NCBI GenBank assembly: GCA_020310875.1
Contig: CM035412.1
Span: 132,623,374-132,687,373, forward strand
Direction of reading: 5' to 3'
Length of the DNA: 64,000 nucleotides
From: Ceratopteris richardii
Lineage: Eukaryota; Streptophyta; Polypodiopsida; Polypodiales; Pteridaceae
Shown here: piece after piece, positions 33,580 to 46,190 of the stretch
Layout: every line of letters begins with the position of its first letter
Numbering within the stretch: the first letter of the stretch is position 1
The notes under the pieces: model-generated
Databases searched by the model: none
Told to the model about the DNA's origin: nothing
Seen by the model: the letters and a program-made list of their open reading frames with translations, nothing else
Made by a program: the position numbers and the translations under genes

Positions 33580-34221
33580 TGTTGAGAAAAGGGGAGCAAC
33601 AGACCCTAACCGCCTCACATGGAAGTGAGAGGCTTTTCCAAGAGGAGTTGCAAGAAGTGCAAACAACACACACACACCCACGTCCATGAACAATGGCACC
33701 ATGGCCAACGTCAAAAGGAACAAGGGAGGGCAATGCTCACACACAAGACAACCCCAAATGCCAAACCCACACACATGGATCAACGCCTAGCACACAAGGA
33801 GAAATGTGGAAGCCAAATGATCCTTCTTTCCATTAGCATGGAGGCCAAGGCCATGGCCAAGGGACCCCCCTTTACAAGAAATAGCCTCTATTTATAGGCT
33901 CAGCTCAATTCCCCCATGTGCTCCTTTTGACTAGTCAAAAAGGAACACATGCCTAACTGTCATATCTCAAGAAGATCTTTTCATATTTTTGAAATCTCAA
34001 AAGAAAGGAGAAACGTGCACGTGGGGATTTTTCTATGCTTCTTCAAAAGATGTGAGCATTTACAAGGCTTCCCAAGCTTTACTTTTAGAAGAAATATTAA
34101 AAAGTGTCTAAAGGGGGGTTTTTATGTGAAATCCTAAGTAGATACAAAAAGAGATATTATTTTGGTCTACGGAGGGCTCCTATGCACAATTGTGGGTATG
34201 TGCATACCCTACAACTCAACA
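33580..34221 (-). repeat. 3' LTR of element H
   Basis: On the - strand TGTTGAGTTGTAGGG ... TTCTCAACA, with a TATA box CCTATAAATAGAGG (33899-33886). The reading frames in it (for example 33783-33319) span LTR and G sequence and are chance. Confidence 0.92.
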
Positions 34222-34240
34222 CTCTCCCCCCCCTAGACTT
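34222..34240 (-). other. polypurine tract of element H
   Basis: On the - strand GTCTAGGGGGGGGAGAG immediately before TGTTGAG. Confidence 0.85.
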
Positions 34241-37200
34241 TGTCGTCCTCGACAAACTAGGAAAGGATCATACACAACTGAATTGTTCCCAGTTGGAATC
34301 TTTCAAATCTGGAAATCTTCAGGTCTTCAAAAATCTGCAAGTCTTCAGTCAATCTGCAAGTCTTCAGTCCTTCCTTCAATCTATACTTCTTCAGTCTTCA
34401 AAGCTGAGGGACACAATCCCCTTGGGGAGCAGTCAGCCCAGCATTACTCCCACTATGCAGTCTTTTGTAAGGTTGGGAATGCCTTCTCCAAAAAGCTCCA
34501 AAACCTGAAATGACATACAAAAGAGCAAGTAGACTGCATCTCATAATGAGATAAACATTTATTTCAGATTTAGTTTCCACTTCAGGGGCATCCTCTTCTG
34601 CAAGACTTTTCTTCTAGAGAGACATCCTCTTGAAGATCTATCTTGCCATGGTGTGTATATCAGGTATAGCTACCCCTATATAATCCTGCAAAAAAGTAGC
34701 TCCAAACAGCCCATAGTCTTCTAGATCTCAAATAAGCTTACGCTAGCCTATTTTCATTCAAAGAGGTCAATAATCGTAGTATCTGAAGATGAAAATAGGA
34801 TGGCCATGCATACAGTAACCATATGATTCAATTCTCATACACCAATGTCGAAAGAATAGAAAGCCTCCAATTACTCTCTCAAGGCCAAAGTATGAACCTA
34901 AAACAACCACTAGTGATAATGTGGAGTAAAATTATGACATTAACAAAGATCAAAAGTAAGATTGGTGGAGTCCTAGGCAAAATTCCAGTTTGGCCAATCT
35001 TTACCTAATGTCATACACAAGCAGTACCTGTACCTACATATAAGCAATCTGATTATGTATTGCAAATCATGCAAAAGATGTTGCGCTCATATTACATTTA
35101 GTGCATGTGTGATGACATGTATTGTCATGTGAACATAATACCGAGGTGATATGATCCATCAATTAAAGCAATCAGAGTATTACTATAGCATCAGGGATGG
35201 AAAGCTTAGGGACCAAAATTCCATAGATCAACCCCTAGCCACAGACATAACAATTCTCTTGAGGAATGAGCTCCAAAGAACCCCCCAATCTTAGCATCCA
35301 AATATATTTGTATGCCAACAAGCTGCAAGATATTATGGAGAAGAAAACTCAAAAGGATTATCAACTCATCCTGAAGTATAAACCAAAAAACATCCCTTGG
35401 GAATTTCTAGTCTTCTAGCCAGCAATGAGAATCTTTCCCCACTATCATGCCATCGATTACAAGTCTTAAAGCATTTATTTACTGACTCATCCTGAAGTAT
35501 AAACCAAAAAACATCCCTTGGGAATTTCTAGTCTTCTAGCCAGCAATGAGAATCTTTCCCCACTATCATGCCATCGATTACAAGTCTTAAAGCATTTATT
35601 TACTGAAGAACAATACTCCTGGTGCATCTGAAAATAGATTTATTAGTGCATAGTGGTCATCAAGTTTCTCCCAAATCTTGTATACACCAATCCCACCGGG
35701 GTCAGTCACAAGAATTCAAAATGATCATAAAACCTGTGAGCATATCATTCACAAGCGAGCATCTATAGGAGTCAAAAGGATCAATGCTAAGCTCGACATG
35801 TGTTGGCCTACACTGTATTAAGTGACATTGTAAAACCAGAGAATTTCTTCCCTGACAAAAAACAAGCCTTTGGATCTTTGTGACAGTGTTTCCAGCTTTA
35901 TTGGAACAAGATATTCTCCAGATATTTTCTTGATGGAATTGAGCAGGTATTGTGTAAAACACAGGGCAGTAAAGTCCCTAACAGTGATCCTCATTATTCA
36001 TGAAATGCAATTGATTGTGCACAATTTAGAATTTCTTCTAGATGTTGGTTTGGTCCACTTCCCTAGTTTAATGCACCACCACCTATCAACCTAGATACCC
36101 GAAGAGCAAAACAATCATTGAAACTGTATCAAAAACTTGCCTCTACTTTTAGAATTTGGAAGTGTGCATCCTTGTGGGCCAATACAAGTCATTTCATGTG
36201 AAAAGAGATGCAATAATTAACCAAGTTTTAGTCTCTATGACCAAGTGAGTGCTTCACACAATGAAGCATGCCTGTGACTGATAAAACATGGAGGCACTGT
36301 AATAGAACAAAGAAGTAATATCAGTTCTATGCCCCAAAGCATACTAATTTTCTCCAAAAATTCACGTAGAGGATAATTACAACCCCATCCTACATGGGTC
36401 AATCACAAGAACTCAAAACAATTGCACCTCAATTATCAAACATGTGAGTAACCCAAAACACATCCATCATAAGAGATCAACTTCTGCAAGCATATGAATT
36501 CCCAAAGACATACACCATGTTTTCTGTTAGCCCAGGGTTGGATTACATGTAGATATGTAGATTAATGAGTAGCCCTGAAGAGCCAAAGTTACCCTCTTCC
36601 TTCCTTCTAGCTTGTCATACACAGAGATAAGACAGATTGAGCACTGATTAGGATATACTTTACTTTAAAGAGATCATCAAAAGAACCCATCAACCCCTTT
36701 AGTTGTAAATCATCCTAAAACTCAGAGAAAACAGAAGCGAGAACACCTGCACTTCTTGTTAGTTGGTTGGGAGGAATCCTATGTCTCAAGGATATCATAG
36801 TTATTTCACACCAATCAAATCATACCATAGTTCAAGATTGCACATTTGTCATGTGTTGTAAGTCTCCCAGAAATCTTAGTCCCCGAGGTCTCAAGAAGTT
36901 CATGGCCCTTACACAGATCAAAGCTTGATTTGTGTTGCACCATGATTGCAAAGATGCCTAGAAGTCCAATCAATGTTACTTTGTCTTTCTGTAAGATGCT
37001 CAAGGTCACCCGAGTGTGCTTTTACTAGAGCATGTGTGCCTACTCAGATCCCCCCTAACGGTGATAGTGAAATAGCTTCCTCAACTATTATGATGTCTTT
37101 TAATTGAATATCAACAGTTATGGAAAAGATATGACTATTGAATATCAACAAAAAAATGACCAGACAACCAGAACATAACCTGCAAGCGATTCCAAAAACA

Positions 37201-39739
37201 TAACTGAGTGGTAAGGATACCATTGCCACATAGAAAGATCATATTTTTCTGTTAAAAAATAGTCCTTCCAAAAATAATTCACGAGAGCAACAAAAAATCT
37301 AGAAGTTAATCCGAGTTTAGAGATGTATTAGTAGCTTTCCGCACCCTGAGACCTTACAAGAAATGCAACAGTGGTGTTTCCTTTCCCTAGCAGATTTCCC
37401 TCTTCAACTGATAACCTATGAGTGTATTCAATTCTCATTAATGGGAGCAAAGTTACACAAGAAACTATTATGTAGGGAGTTCTTCAGGTAATATTTTGAT
37501 AAGAAGATGAATCACAGCAAAATAGCGATGCAATGGTCGATCGAAACTCCTGCAACAAGATGAATCCATGGCCGCCCATGCAAATATGATAGTGTTTTAA
37601 ACAAATGTAGATGATCAAGAAAGGAGGATTGCAACTGGAGTGCAGCACATTTGTCCACCTTATGAAAAAGCCAGGAAACCATCTGTTGTGATTAGTAACC
37701 TCCAAAAGAACAAGTAATGGAATTACCGCCTTATCAAAGATCTTAGCGAATGTCAAAACTATCTTCCTAGCACAACTTATGATCATGAATGTAATGAACA
37801 GAGTTTAGGTTTGCAGCAAATCCGAGATGAGCTTCTGATATTCATGTGTTAACAAGTAGGGAAGGGGATCCATCATTCAAGATATGGAAGATCTGGTGGG
37901 TTTAGACATAATCCTTAGATAGGGCAGTCACAGCCAATAAGCAGCCTGAGCACAACGAGTACCGATCTTGCAGCACTTTCTTCCTAGACAACACTGATTA
38001 TGATATGCCCGTGCTACAATTTTCAGTATTCCTTCATGCCTGTTATACTCCAACACAAAGGTGAGTTAGCACGATATGTCAGCGACTGAAGAAATGCATC
38101 ACAAAAAACTACAAGGCCCAACATTCTGTAAATTCATGTGCTTCATATGTCCCTGGTCGTTACAAAGCTAGATATGCAGATAGCCATTCGAATCAAAAAG
38201 CCCGTATGAAGGTAATCAGGGATCCAAAGCTCACACTCCTAACATAAAGTTATTAATCATAGAAAGCTCGATGTACTGAGCCCTGTTCAGACGAAAAGGA
38301 CAACTAGGCCACCCTAGATCTATCCTTGCTTCACCCAAGAATAAGATGGGAGAAGGTAGTATTATCAGAGTTAATACATTAAGACAGAGCCTGCGTCAGG
38401 CTTTTGTGTTACCATAATCGGAACGAATGCTACCAATCTTTCTGACAAAAATCTGTTCCTTTCAAAAGATCAATCGGCCCGGAAGTACCATCATCCGGCA
38501 AGCCACAGGATGCACCCCCATGGTTTGGAAAAAACCAGATCAGCAGACATACCAACTCATTCCTGAAAAGCCAAACAGTAAGGGAAGCCGATTGTCCTCC
38601 CCGAATCGTTGGTGCAAGAAGCTTCTGATGATCCTTGCTGCTGAAGCCATAGCGTACTTGGAGAACTGAGGAGCTCATAACTTGCTCCACAGGGAGCACA
38701 TCTGCAACCGAGTAAAACACACAAAACTTCTTCGGAGGCATGGAAGGCATACACATAGGCCGATATCTGGCAAAGAGCAGCATATAGGAGGTGCAATGAA
38801 TCACCTTCAAGCACCTTCCGTGGTGGTGAAACAAGAAATAAATTGAGAAAGCACGGAATAGTATCCAAGCCGCCCATCTGGACCACACACTTTTTTGGGC
38901 AGAAAATTGCGAGCTTGAAGGTGCACACAGAGAGCGGCCACCGTGGAGCTCAACCCGGGTAGTACTTGGAGATGGAAAGCTTAACAGAGCTAGACCCCAA
39001 CCGTGAGTGGACAAGTAGCACTCGATGGAGCACGACCCCAACATTAAGAAAAGACTGCACTTGATGGGCACGACCACAACAGCAAGGAGAGGACGGTAGA
39101 TCTATGGAGCTCAAACCCTTCGAAACAGAGCTCGACGCCAAGCTGTAACAGTGAGATGGGAGAGCCCGCAGGCGCTCCACCTGGGAAAAACGTGATAGGG
39201 AGTTTGGGAGGGAAGAAAAGACTCTCCCCCCACATCGTGCGAATTGAAGATGGCAACAACCGGAAGCAACTATCATTACAACTTATTAATGAAGTAAGAG
39301 GAGAGAGGGAAACTACCCCCACTGTAGGCGTTCTGAAAGAAGTCGAGTACAAGTCTTAGTCTCAATTTAAATTCGTAAGGCGAAAAGGGAGGGATAGAAA
39401 TTTGGGGTTCCTTCCCCTCATAGACATGAAAGGTATCCAAAGCTTCTCATAAGAGTCTGGAATTCCGCCGATATACTTAGACTACCGCTTTCTTCGTGTA
39501 TACATATAGTTTCTTTGAAGAGAGGGAAGGGATAAAGAAATACTATCCATCCCCCTACCCAAGGCAATCACAAAAAGGAAATGACAGTGGTGGAAAGTGA
39601 TGCCCCCATGAATGTGTGAGAGAGAAAGAAAGAGAAGGGGGGTTGGGCACACGGATCCACAACTCAATCCAAGTGTGAGGTGCATCCACAAAGTGTAGGC
39701 ACGACAAACTTGAAAAAACCCAACGGCTAAAGGCCGACG
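34241..39739 (-). other. non-coding interior of element H
   Basis: No retroelement domain. Near the PPT a 19-base unit AATCTGCAAGTCTTCAGTC is repeated in tandem (34332-34369). The motif GACACAATCC(C/T)C about 34410 also occurs in element I. A 121-bp tandem duplication lies at 35365-35606. The longest frame, 39077-38430 (-, 215 codons), is Ser/Cys/Phe-rich without a known domain; it lies about 660 bases after the PBS, where a leader or gag would start, but shows no gag pattern. Confidence 0.7.
35365..35606. repeat. 121-bp tandem duplication in element H
   Basis: Two adjacent, apparently identical copies starting CTCATCCTGAAGTATAAACC at 35365 and 35486. Identity suggests a recent event, or an assembly artefact. 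Confidence 0.93.
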
Positions 39740-39757
39740 TCCCCGGCAATGGCACCA
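39740..39757 (-). other. primer-binding site of element H
   Basis: TGGTGCCATTGCCGGGGA on the - strand, three T after the LTR end. This is the form used by Tat/Athila-type plant gypsy elements, close to TGGCGCCGTTGCCGGGG. Confidence 0.85.
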
Positions 39758-39760
39758 AAA

Positions 39761-40401
39761 TGTTGAGAAAAGGGGAGCAACAGACCCTAACCGCCTCACA
39801 TGGAAGTGAGAGGCTCTTCCAAGAGGAGTTGCAAGAAGTGCAAACAACACGCACACACCCACGTCCATGAACAATGGCACCATGGCCAACGTCAAAAGGA
39901 ACAAGGAGGGCAATGCTCACACACAAGACAACCCCAAATGCCAAACCCACACACATGGATCAACGCCTAGCACACAAGGAGAAATGTGGAAGCCAAATGA
40001 TCCTTCTTTCCATTAGCATGGAGGCCAAGGCCATGGCCAAGGGACCCCCCTTTACAAGAAATAGCCTCTATTTATAGGCTTAGCTCAATTCCCCCATGTG
40101 CTCCTTTTGACTAGTCAAAAAGGAGCACATGCCTAACTGTCATATCTCAAGAAGATCTTTTCATATTTTTGAAATCTCAAAAGAAAGGAGAAACGTGCGC
40201 GTGGGGATTTTTCTATGCTTCTTCAAAATATGTGAGCATTTACAAGGCTTCCCAAGCTTTACTTTTAGAAGAAATATTAAAAAGTGTCTAAACGGGGGTT
40301 TTTATGTGAAATCCTAAGTAGATACAAAAAGAGATATTATTTTGGTCTAGGGAGGGCTCCTATGCACAACTGTGGGTATGTGCATACCCTACAACCCAAC
40401 A
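39761..40401 (-). repeat. 5' LTR of element H
   Basis: 641 bp, pair of 33580-34221; followed by the right target duplication CTATG (40402-40406). Confidence 0.93.
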
Positions 40402-41146
40402 CTATGGAAGACCCTATGTTAGATACGTGTGTGAAAAGATCACATACTTAAAAAGTAGCAAAGAACGCTAACAAGTTTGTTGCCGGAAATCCTCAAACTC
40501 ATGTGAACACACCTTCTCAAACACCTCATCCAAATATGCATAAAGCATATACGTACTGATTCTCTTGTACCTATGCCGAATAGGACTCCTCCTAATATGA
40601 ATGCCACGGCCTCCATAAAATTCAAGTAGTACCTGTGTGTAGTAAGAGAATATGTACCTGATTACTTAACATAAGATGTAAATCTTATGTTAACCACCAT
40701 CCAATGTCTTTGAAGTAGCCCGACATCCTCTTGTAGAAGATAGTCTTCAACTACAACATGTAGATGGCCAATCCTCACCATCAAGCTACTAATGACCAAG
40801 TCTTCTTGCCATGAACAAGAGATAACCTCCTCTCCATGTGCTAGAGTGTGAGCACACCCTTCATCTTCTCCAAGAAGAATCATTAAGAAGAACTCCATAG
40901 CTGTTCCTCAACATGCTTCAAGTTAGCACCATGGCTACCCCATGTGCTAGACAAAACACCACCTCTATTGAGGTCCAAGCTCCAAGCTTGTGTTGATTAC
41001 TAGGTGAAGGATACTTTGAACAATGAGATTGGCCTTCTTATATAGTAGAGATTCCTTGTAATAAAGCACTCTCAAAAGCAAAAAGATCTGCGATCGATAA
41101 GAGAAAACTCAATCTATCGCTATCGTGAAAAAGTCAAAAACGTGTC

Positions 41147-41326
41147 GCCATATTCGTCCATTGCTTTATCTAAAAGCATGATCTAAAAGTTTTATTTTCC
41201 ACATGCTTCCGCCGTCCGGGATTGAACCCGGGTGGCTGGGATGGGAGTATCGTGTTGTAACCACGAGGCCTTGCACCTTTCTCTTGTAGAAGAACTTGTG
41301 AAAGATTTTACACATTCTGTTATGCG
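41147..41326 (-). mobile_element. SINE-like tRNA-derived insertion in the left LTR of G
   Basis: Present in the left LTR of G but absent at the matching point of the right LTR (about 45675). On the - strand it holds an A-box-like GGCCTCGTGGTTA and 35 bases later a perfect B box GGTTCAATCCC followed by GGACGGC, the pattern of an RNA polymerase III promoter from a tRNA. No full cloverleaf with an anticodon fits, so this is not a tRNA gene. Deletion from the other LTR would explain the difference too. Target duplications are not clear. Confidence 0.55.
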
Positions 41327-41430
41327 CCTGTCTATTCCTCCAGAACAACTTGAGTAAAAATGAACCAAGAAGATATTGAATCTTGACCTAAAAGAACATT
41401 GAATGAACCAATAGGATATTGATTCCAACA

Positions 41431-44400
41431 GTCCCCTTGCAATGTCATATTGGTACAACCTGGACTGGATCTGCAATCTATCACAAACTGCAAACTATCA
41501 CAAGCTTCAAGCTTGTACTCCTGCACTTCAGAACTTGTTCTTCAAAAGTCTTCTTCAAAACTGAAGTTGGCTTTCCTTCAAAAATCTAAACTTGCTGATT
41601 ATGAACCATAATACTTGAGAAAATATGCAAACTAGATATCCAATAGTGAACACATCAAGCAATGACTGCTTGACAACAAATGTAGCATGAACTGTCTCTG
41701 AACTTGCTATCTCTTGTTTTCAAAACCTGAAAACATACACTAGGATTCACATATTTGCATTTACCTTACGACAAAGGTTTCTCAATGTACTTCTGCTGTG
41801 TCATGTAAATACACTAAACAAAATCAGGAACCTGTGACTGAAAACTCACAACTTAGTGTATTATGAACACTACTGGTTCATCTCTGACTTTACTCAAGTC
41901 AAATCAACTCAACTCAATTGAAATCAACTGAAATCAATTGAAATATGAGTCAAAAGATCTATGATGTCATCATGTCTTCATCCTTTAAATCCTTCATACC
42001 TCTTTCCTTCAGAACTTGGTATAAACATATTTGTGCGCACTTCTGAAAATACCTCTCTGAAATATCAAGCTTCTCTTCAATAGAACTCTGGAACCTTCTC
42101 CTGAACAGGAACATTCTAACACGAACTTTCTCCAAATATTCTTCTTCTTCCTTCTTCTTTCAAAGCTGGAACATAAAGAGAACCTTACAAAGGAAATATA
42201 GGAATACTTGATATAGGAATACCTGTAAGTATGAATCTGCATTCTTTCACATATGGCTAACAATAAGTCTTCATGTTTCATCATCCCCTTGGATGATTTA
42301 ACACTAGTATCTAGTATTCTTAAAATATATCACACTTTATGAAATCTGGAACGTCTTCCTTCATAAATCTGATGTTCAGTGATCAATACCTGTATCTAAA
42401 ACAAAATCTCTGAACCCTTTTTATTAGCACTGTAGTTGCTAATAGCTTTCACTGTAAGTCTTAAGCTTCACATATTGTAGAATAAGGTTAGCTGATCCTA
42501 ACATAACAAAACCTTGCTGAAAGCATTTTAGGATTCATAACCTTCTGCAACATAACAAGTATCTTCTTCTATCTCTCTGCAACACAAATCTAATAGAACA
42601 TGAATCTTTGACTTACTTTCTCCAATGCTAAGAACTTTCACAAACAAAGGATAGATAACTGACTCATAAATACTCAAGATCATACAAGATCTATTCAAGA
42701 TCAATGATCTCTCTCGTGTAGAATCTGCTATCATCAAACCTTCATGATTGAATGTTTGATTTGCTACCTAAATGTCTTCAAGTGTCCATGCTTTTCAAAA
42801 AGTTGTAAAACTTTTCTTCAAACAAATCCTTTCCAAGAATTGCAATTCCTACTTGAAACATAAGTGGACAAACTTCTCACCTTGAGAACTCCAAAAGCTG
42901 CAAGTTGATACTTCATAACTTTTCATATTTTACCCGGGTGAAATGTGATAGTACCTGCTTGATTTTCTTTTGGCTAACTCCACTTCTCAATCAAGTGATA
43001 GGATATGATGGAACACCTTTTTGAATACAAGCATGTATCCAAAAATCTAGACAATCATAGAAAGTAGATTCTCTATTGAGTTGTACATCAACAAATCTGA
43101 ATTTTCTGAAGTTTTCAGAAAATATTGAATATGAGGTAACCTTTTCCAAACATAAAACCTGAAGCCAAGTCTCCAAGATCTGCTATAAAAAACTCTTTTA
43201 CCTCAAGAGTTAGATAAAGAAGAAATATACTTCTTTGCAACTTGTCATATACCAAGTAGCTCTGTATTGACACTCCAAGAATTCTTTGAGGGAACATATA
43301 AGCTGCCTGCTTAAAATTTTCAACTTATATATAACTCATATACATATGAGTCAAAACATATATCTGCTGCTTTTCTTTCTCTCAATGCAATTCTTTGTCA
43401 AATCTACTAAATCATGACCAAGTGTAATGCAAAACAAGAAACTGCTTCTTCTTTAGACTATCTTCACACAAGATGTTCTCGTAGACTTGTCTTTGGGTGT
43501 AGAAGATAAAATAGGAAAAGTATATGGAAAATATATGAGAAAAGGAAGCCTTACTTTTCTTTTGGAAATGATCGACTTTCTTCTTCTGCATCTTTCTTCC
43601 ACCTGCTGATGTCAACATCTTCAAACTTCTCTTCCATACCTTTTGTTATCTTCATCTTGAAGTAGCAAGCACTTTTGAACTCTTCAAATGAACTTTTTCT
43701 CTTTCTCTAGTACTAAGAGTAAGAGATAAAACAAAATATGGTATATAAAAGGAAGTGAATATAGAATCATGTTTTATCATCTCCTCATATCTCTGAATCA
43801 AAACTCTATTTCAAATGTCTGAAATGACTTAATTCACCAATCTTTTGTCTGAATGATGAATTACCCTTCTAGAGTTACCTTCTCTAGATACCATTTGTAC
43901 CTTGATATTCAACCAATTTACAACACAAAATTGGCTGAAAACAAAAAACTCATCCCATCTCCAAATTTGTCTTCTTAGATGAGCTTTCTTGTCATGAAAG
44001 AGATCTCTCAAAACTCTCTAGAAAAACCTCTAGATACCTATTTTGATGTAGCCTTTAACTTCAAATGATGAAAGTGTATAAAAGCACTCCTTGAAACCTT
44101 CAAATCTCTTCATAACTGCTCTTCTAAGATATGACCTGCAAATGATAATCTGATAGTAGAAACTAATACCTGTGATTTGATGTTGATATGATTCCTTCAT
44201 CTTCTCTAAACCATTGTTCTTCCTTGAATTTGAAGTAGTCTTCTCTTCATCAAGTTTGGGTCTTCTGTAAAGTATTTGAATACTCTTCCAAGAATATTCG
44301 GCTGCTAACAGATCATCAACTTCATACTCCACACTGATGAATACACATGTAACTGAATTGTCTAATTCTCAAATCTCTACTCATCTAGATTAAGTGTGTA

Positions 44401-44534
44401 TGTCAAATGTCAAATATTAGAAGATGCTTTCAAATCATATGTTGTAAATCTGGAATTCTAGAAAACCTGGGAATCTGAATGAGCCTTAATGCATTGATGC
44501 CTAAGACCTAAAGTTCTGAAACCAAAACCTTAGT
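41431..44534 (-). other. non-coding interior of element G
   Basis: 3.1 kb, AT-rich, many short frames up to 100 codons, none with a gag or pol motif. 41895-41940 is a run of CAACT/CAATTGAAAT short repeats. Confidence 0.75.
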
Positions 44535-44546
44535 GCTCTGATACCA
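44535..44546 (-). other. primer-binding site of element G
   Basis: TGGTATCAGAGC on the - strand, two bases after the LTR end. Confidence 0.9.
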
Positions 44547-44548
44547 AA

Positions 44549-45783
44549 TGTTGGAAATGAGGTAGGCCCTTGGCTCTTGGCTCATGTCACAGGTCCATGG
44601 TTCCATAGGTCCAGTATATACAACACAGAATCTAGCAATCTTCAATATTGACAAAACATGATCATACCACACTTAATCATACAAATGATGAGATAAAGAT
44701 AGAGAAAGAATAGAGGACATGTGTAAGGTGTTACGTAAGCCATCGCTTACTCATAGTATCATGTAAACCAATGTTCAATGTACAATGTGGGAGCAAAACT
44801 CTCAACCACTCTATGTGATGAGAAATAGATGAATGAGTGAATGTACAAATGTAACAAACATATTCAGATGTATGGGTAGTAATCTGAATATACATGAGAT
44901 GGGTGACCTGATAGGTTATAGAAGAGTGAATATGAGTGACTGAAAGAGGAAGGATCAATGTGAAACTGATAATCAACAAACCCTCATCTAACCTTAGGCT
45001 ATGGAAGACCTAAGTTAGATACATGTGTGAAAAGATCACATACTTAAAAAGTAGCAAAGAATGCTAACAAGTTTGTTGCCGGAAATCCTCAAACTCATGT
45101 GAACACACCTTCTCAAACACCTCATCCAAATATGCATAAATCATATACGTACTAATTCTCTTGTACCTATGCTGAATACGACTCCTCTTGATATGAACGC
45201 CACGACCTCCATAAAATTCAAGTAGTACCTGTGTGCAGTAAGAGAATATGTACTTGAATACTTAACATAAGATGTAAATCTTATGTTAACCACCATCCAA
45301 TGTCTTTGAAGTAGCCTGACATCCTCTTGTAGAAGATAGTCTTCAACTACAACATGTAGATGGCCGATCCTCACCATCAAGCTGCTAATGACCAAGTCTT
45401 CTTGCCATGAACAAGAGATAACCTCCTCTCCATGTGCTAGAGTGTGAGCACACCCTTCATCTTCTCCAAGAAGAATCATTAAGAAGAACTCCATAGCTGC
45501 TCCTCAACATGCTTCAAGTTAGCAGTGTTGAATACTAGTTGAAGGATACTTTGAACAATGAGATTGGCCTTCTTATATAGTAGAGCTTCCTTGTAATAAA
45601 GCACTCTCAAAATAAAAAATATCTGCAATCGCTAAGAGAAAACTCAATCTATTGCTATCATGAAAAAGTCGGAAACGCATCTATCTATTCCTCAAGAACA
45701 ATTTGAGTAAAAATGAACCAAGAAGATATTGAATCTTGACCTAAAAGAACATTGAATGAACCAATAGGATATTAATTCCAACA
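44549..45783 (-). repeat. 5' LTR of element G, 1235 bp
   Basis: Intact copy, pair of 33125-33579 plus 40407-41430. A TATA box (CTATATAAG on the - strand) lies at about 45580. Lacks the SINE-like insert of its partner. Confidence 0.9.
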
Positions 45784-45788
45784 GTAGA

Positions 45789-46190
45789 TACATATGAAAA
45801 TTCAATCTCTTTACTTGTGATCTTTTCTCTAACATAGTGATAGTGAACTTCTATACGTTTGGTCCTAGTATGGTAGCTTAGGTTAGCTGCAAGATGTAGA
45901 GAGCTAATGTTATCTCCAAATATGTGAGGAGTAGAAGACTTGAGGCCTAAAAAATAAAGATACAAGGTCTTGATCCACATTGCTTCCTAAATTGCATTGC
46001 CTAATGCTCTATATTCAGCTTCAGTTGATAAGAGTGCAACATTAGGTTGCTTCTTTGAGAACCATGACATAAATTTGTACCTGGAAAGGTGAGGTATCCT
46101 GATGTACTTCTCCCATTATCTTTAGAACCTACCCAATCTGCATTAGAGAAGAGTTATATGTCTATATTAGATCTATATGGATAGTATAGA
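45789..46190 (-). pseudogene. pol: Copia-F RNase H
   Basis: Reads SSTPHIFGDNISSLHLAANL (catalytic Asp) and HYHYVREKITSKEIEFSYVS up to the G insertion. Upstream, the Asp and Glu blocks (about 46150-45990: DWVGS..., ALLSTEAEY-like) are present in shifted frames. Confidence 0.8.

Larger units (their letters stand above)
33580..40401 (-). mobile_element. Element H: LARD-like non-coding gypsy-type LTR retrotransposon, 6822 bp
   Basis: Two LTRs of about 641 bp (33580-34221 and 39761-40401) that differ at about ten positions and one indel by eye (about 98 percent identity). On the - strand the right LTR is followed by TTT and TGGTGCCATTGCCGGGGA, a gypsy-type PBS, and the left is preceded by a G-rich PPT. 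The duplication CTATG is perfect. The 5.5-kb interior shows no gag, protease, RT or integrase on either strand. This matches large retrotransposon derivatives (LARDs) that use gypsy enzymes in trans. Confidence 0.93.
33125..45783 (-). mobile_element. Element G: non-autonomous LTR retrotransposon, about 5.8 kb without its nested insertion
   Basis: LTRs start TGTTGGAAATGAGG and end ATTCCAACA on the + strand: left copy 33125-41430 (interrupted by H), right copy 44549-45783. On the - strand the right copy is followed by AA and the PBS TGGTATCAGAGC (44546-44535), and the left is preceded by GCAAGGGGAC (PPT, 41440-41431). The flanking duplication GTAGA is perfect. The interior, 41431-44548, has no gag or pol motif on either strand, so it depends on enzymes from another copia-type element. 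Confidence 0.92.

Noticed and set aside
33319..33783. 154-codon frame
   Set aside because: It crosses the G/H boundary, so it cannot be an old gene; both parts are LTR sequence.
41190..41290. Functional tRNA gene
   Set aside because: The B box is perfect, but acceptor and anticodon stems do not pair in the right places and no anticodon can be assigned.
42009..44332. Several 60-100 codon frames in the interior of element G
   Set aside because: Short, without motifs, scattered on the - strand in AT-rich DNA.
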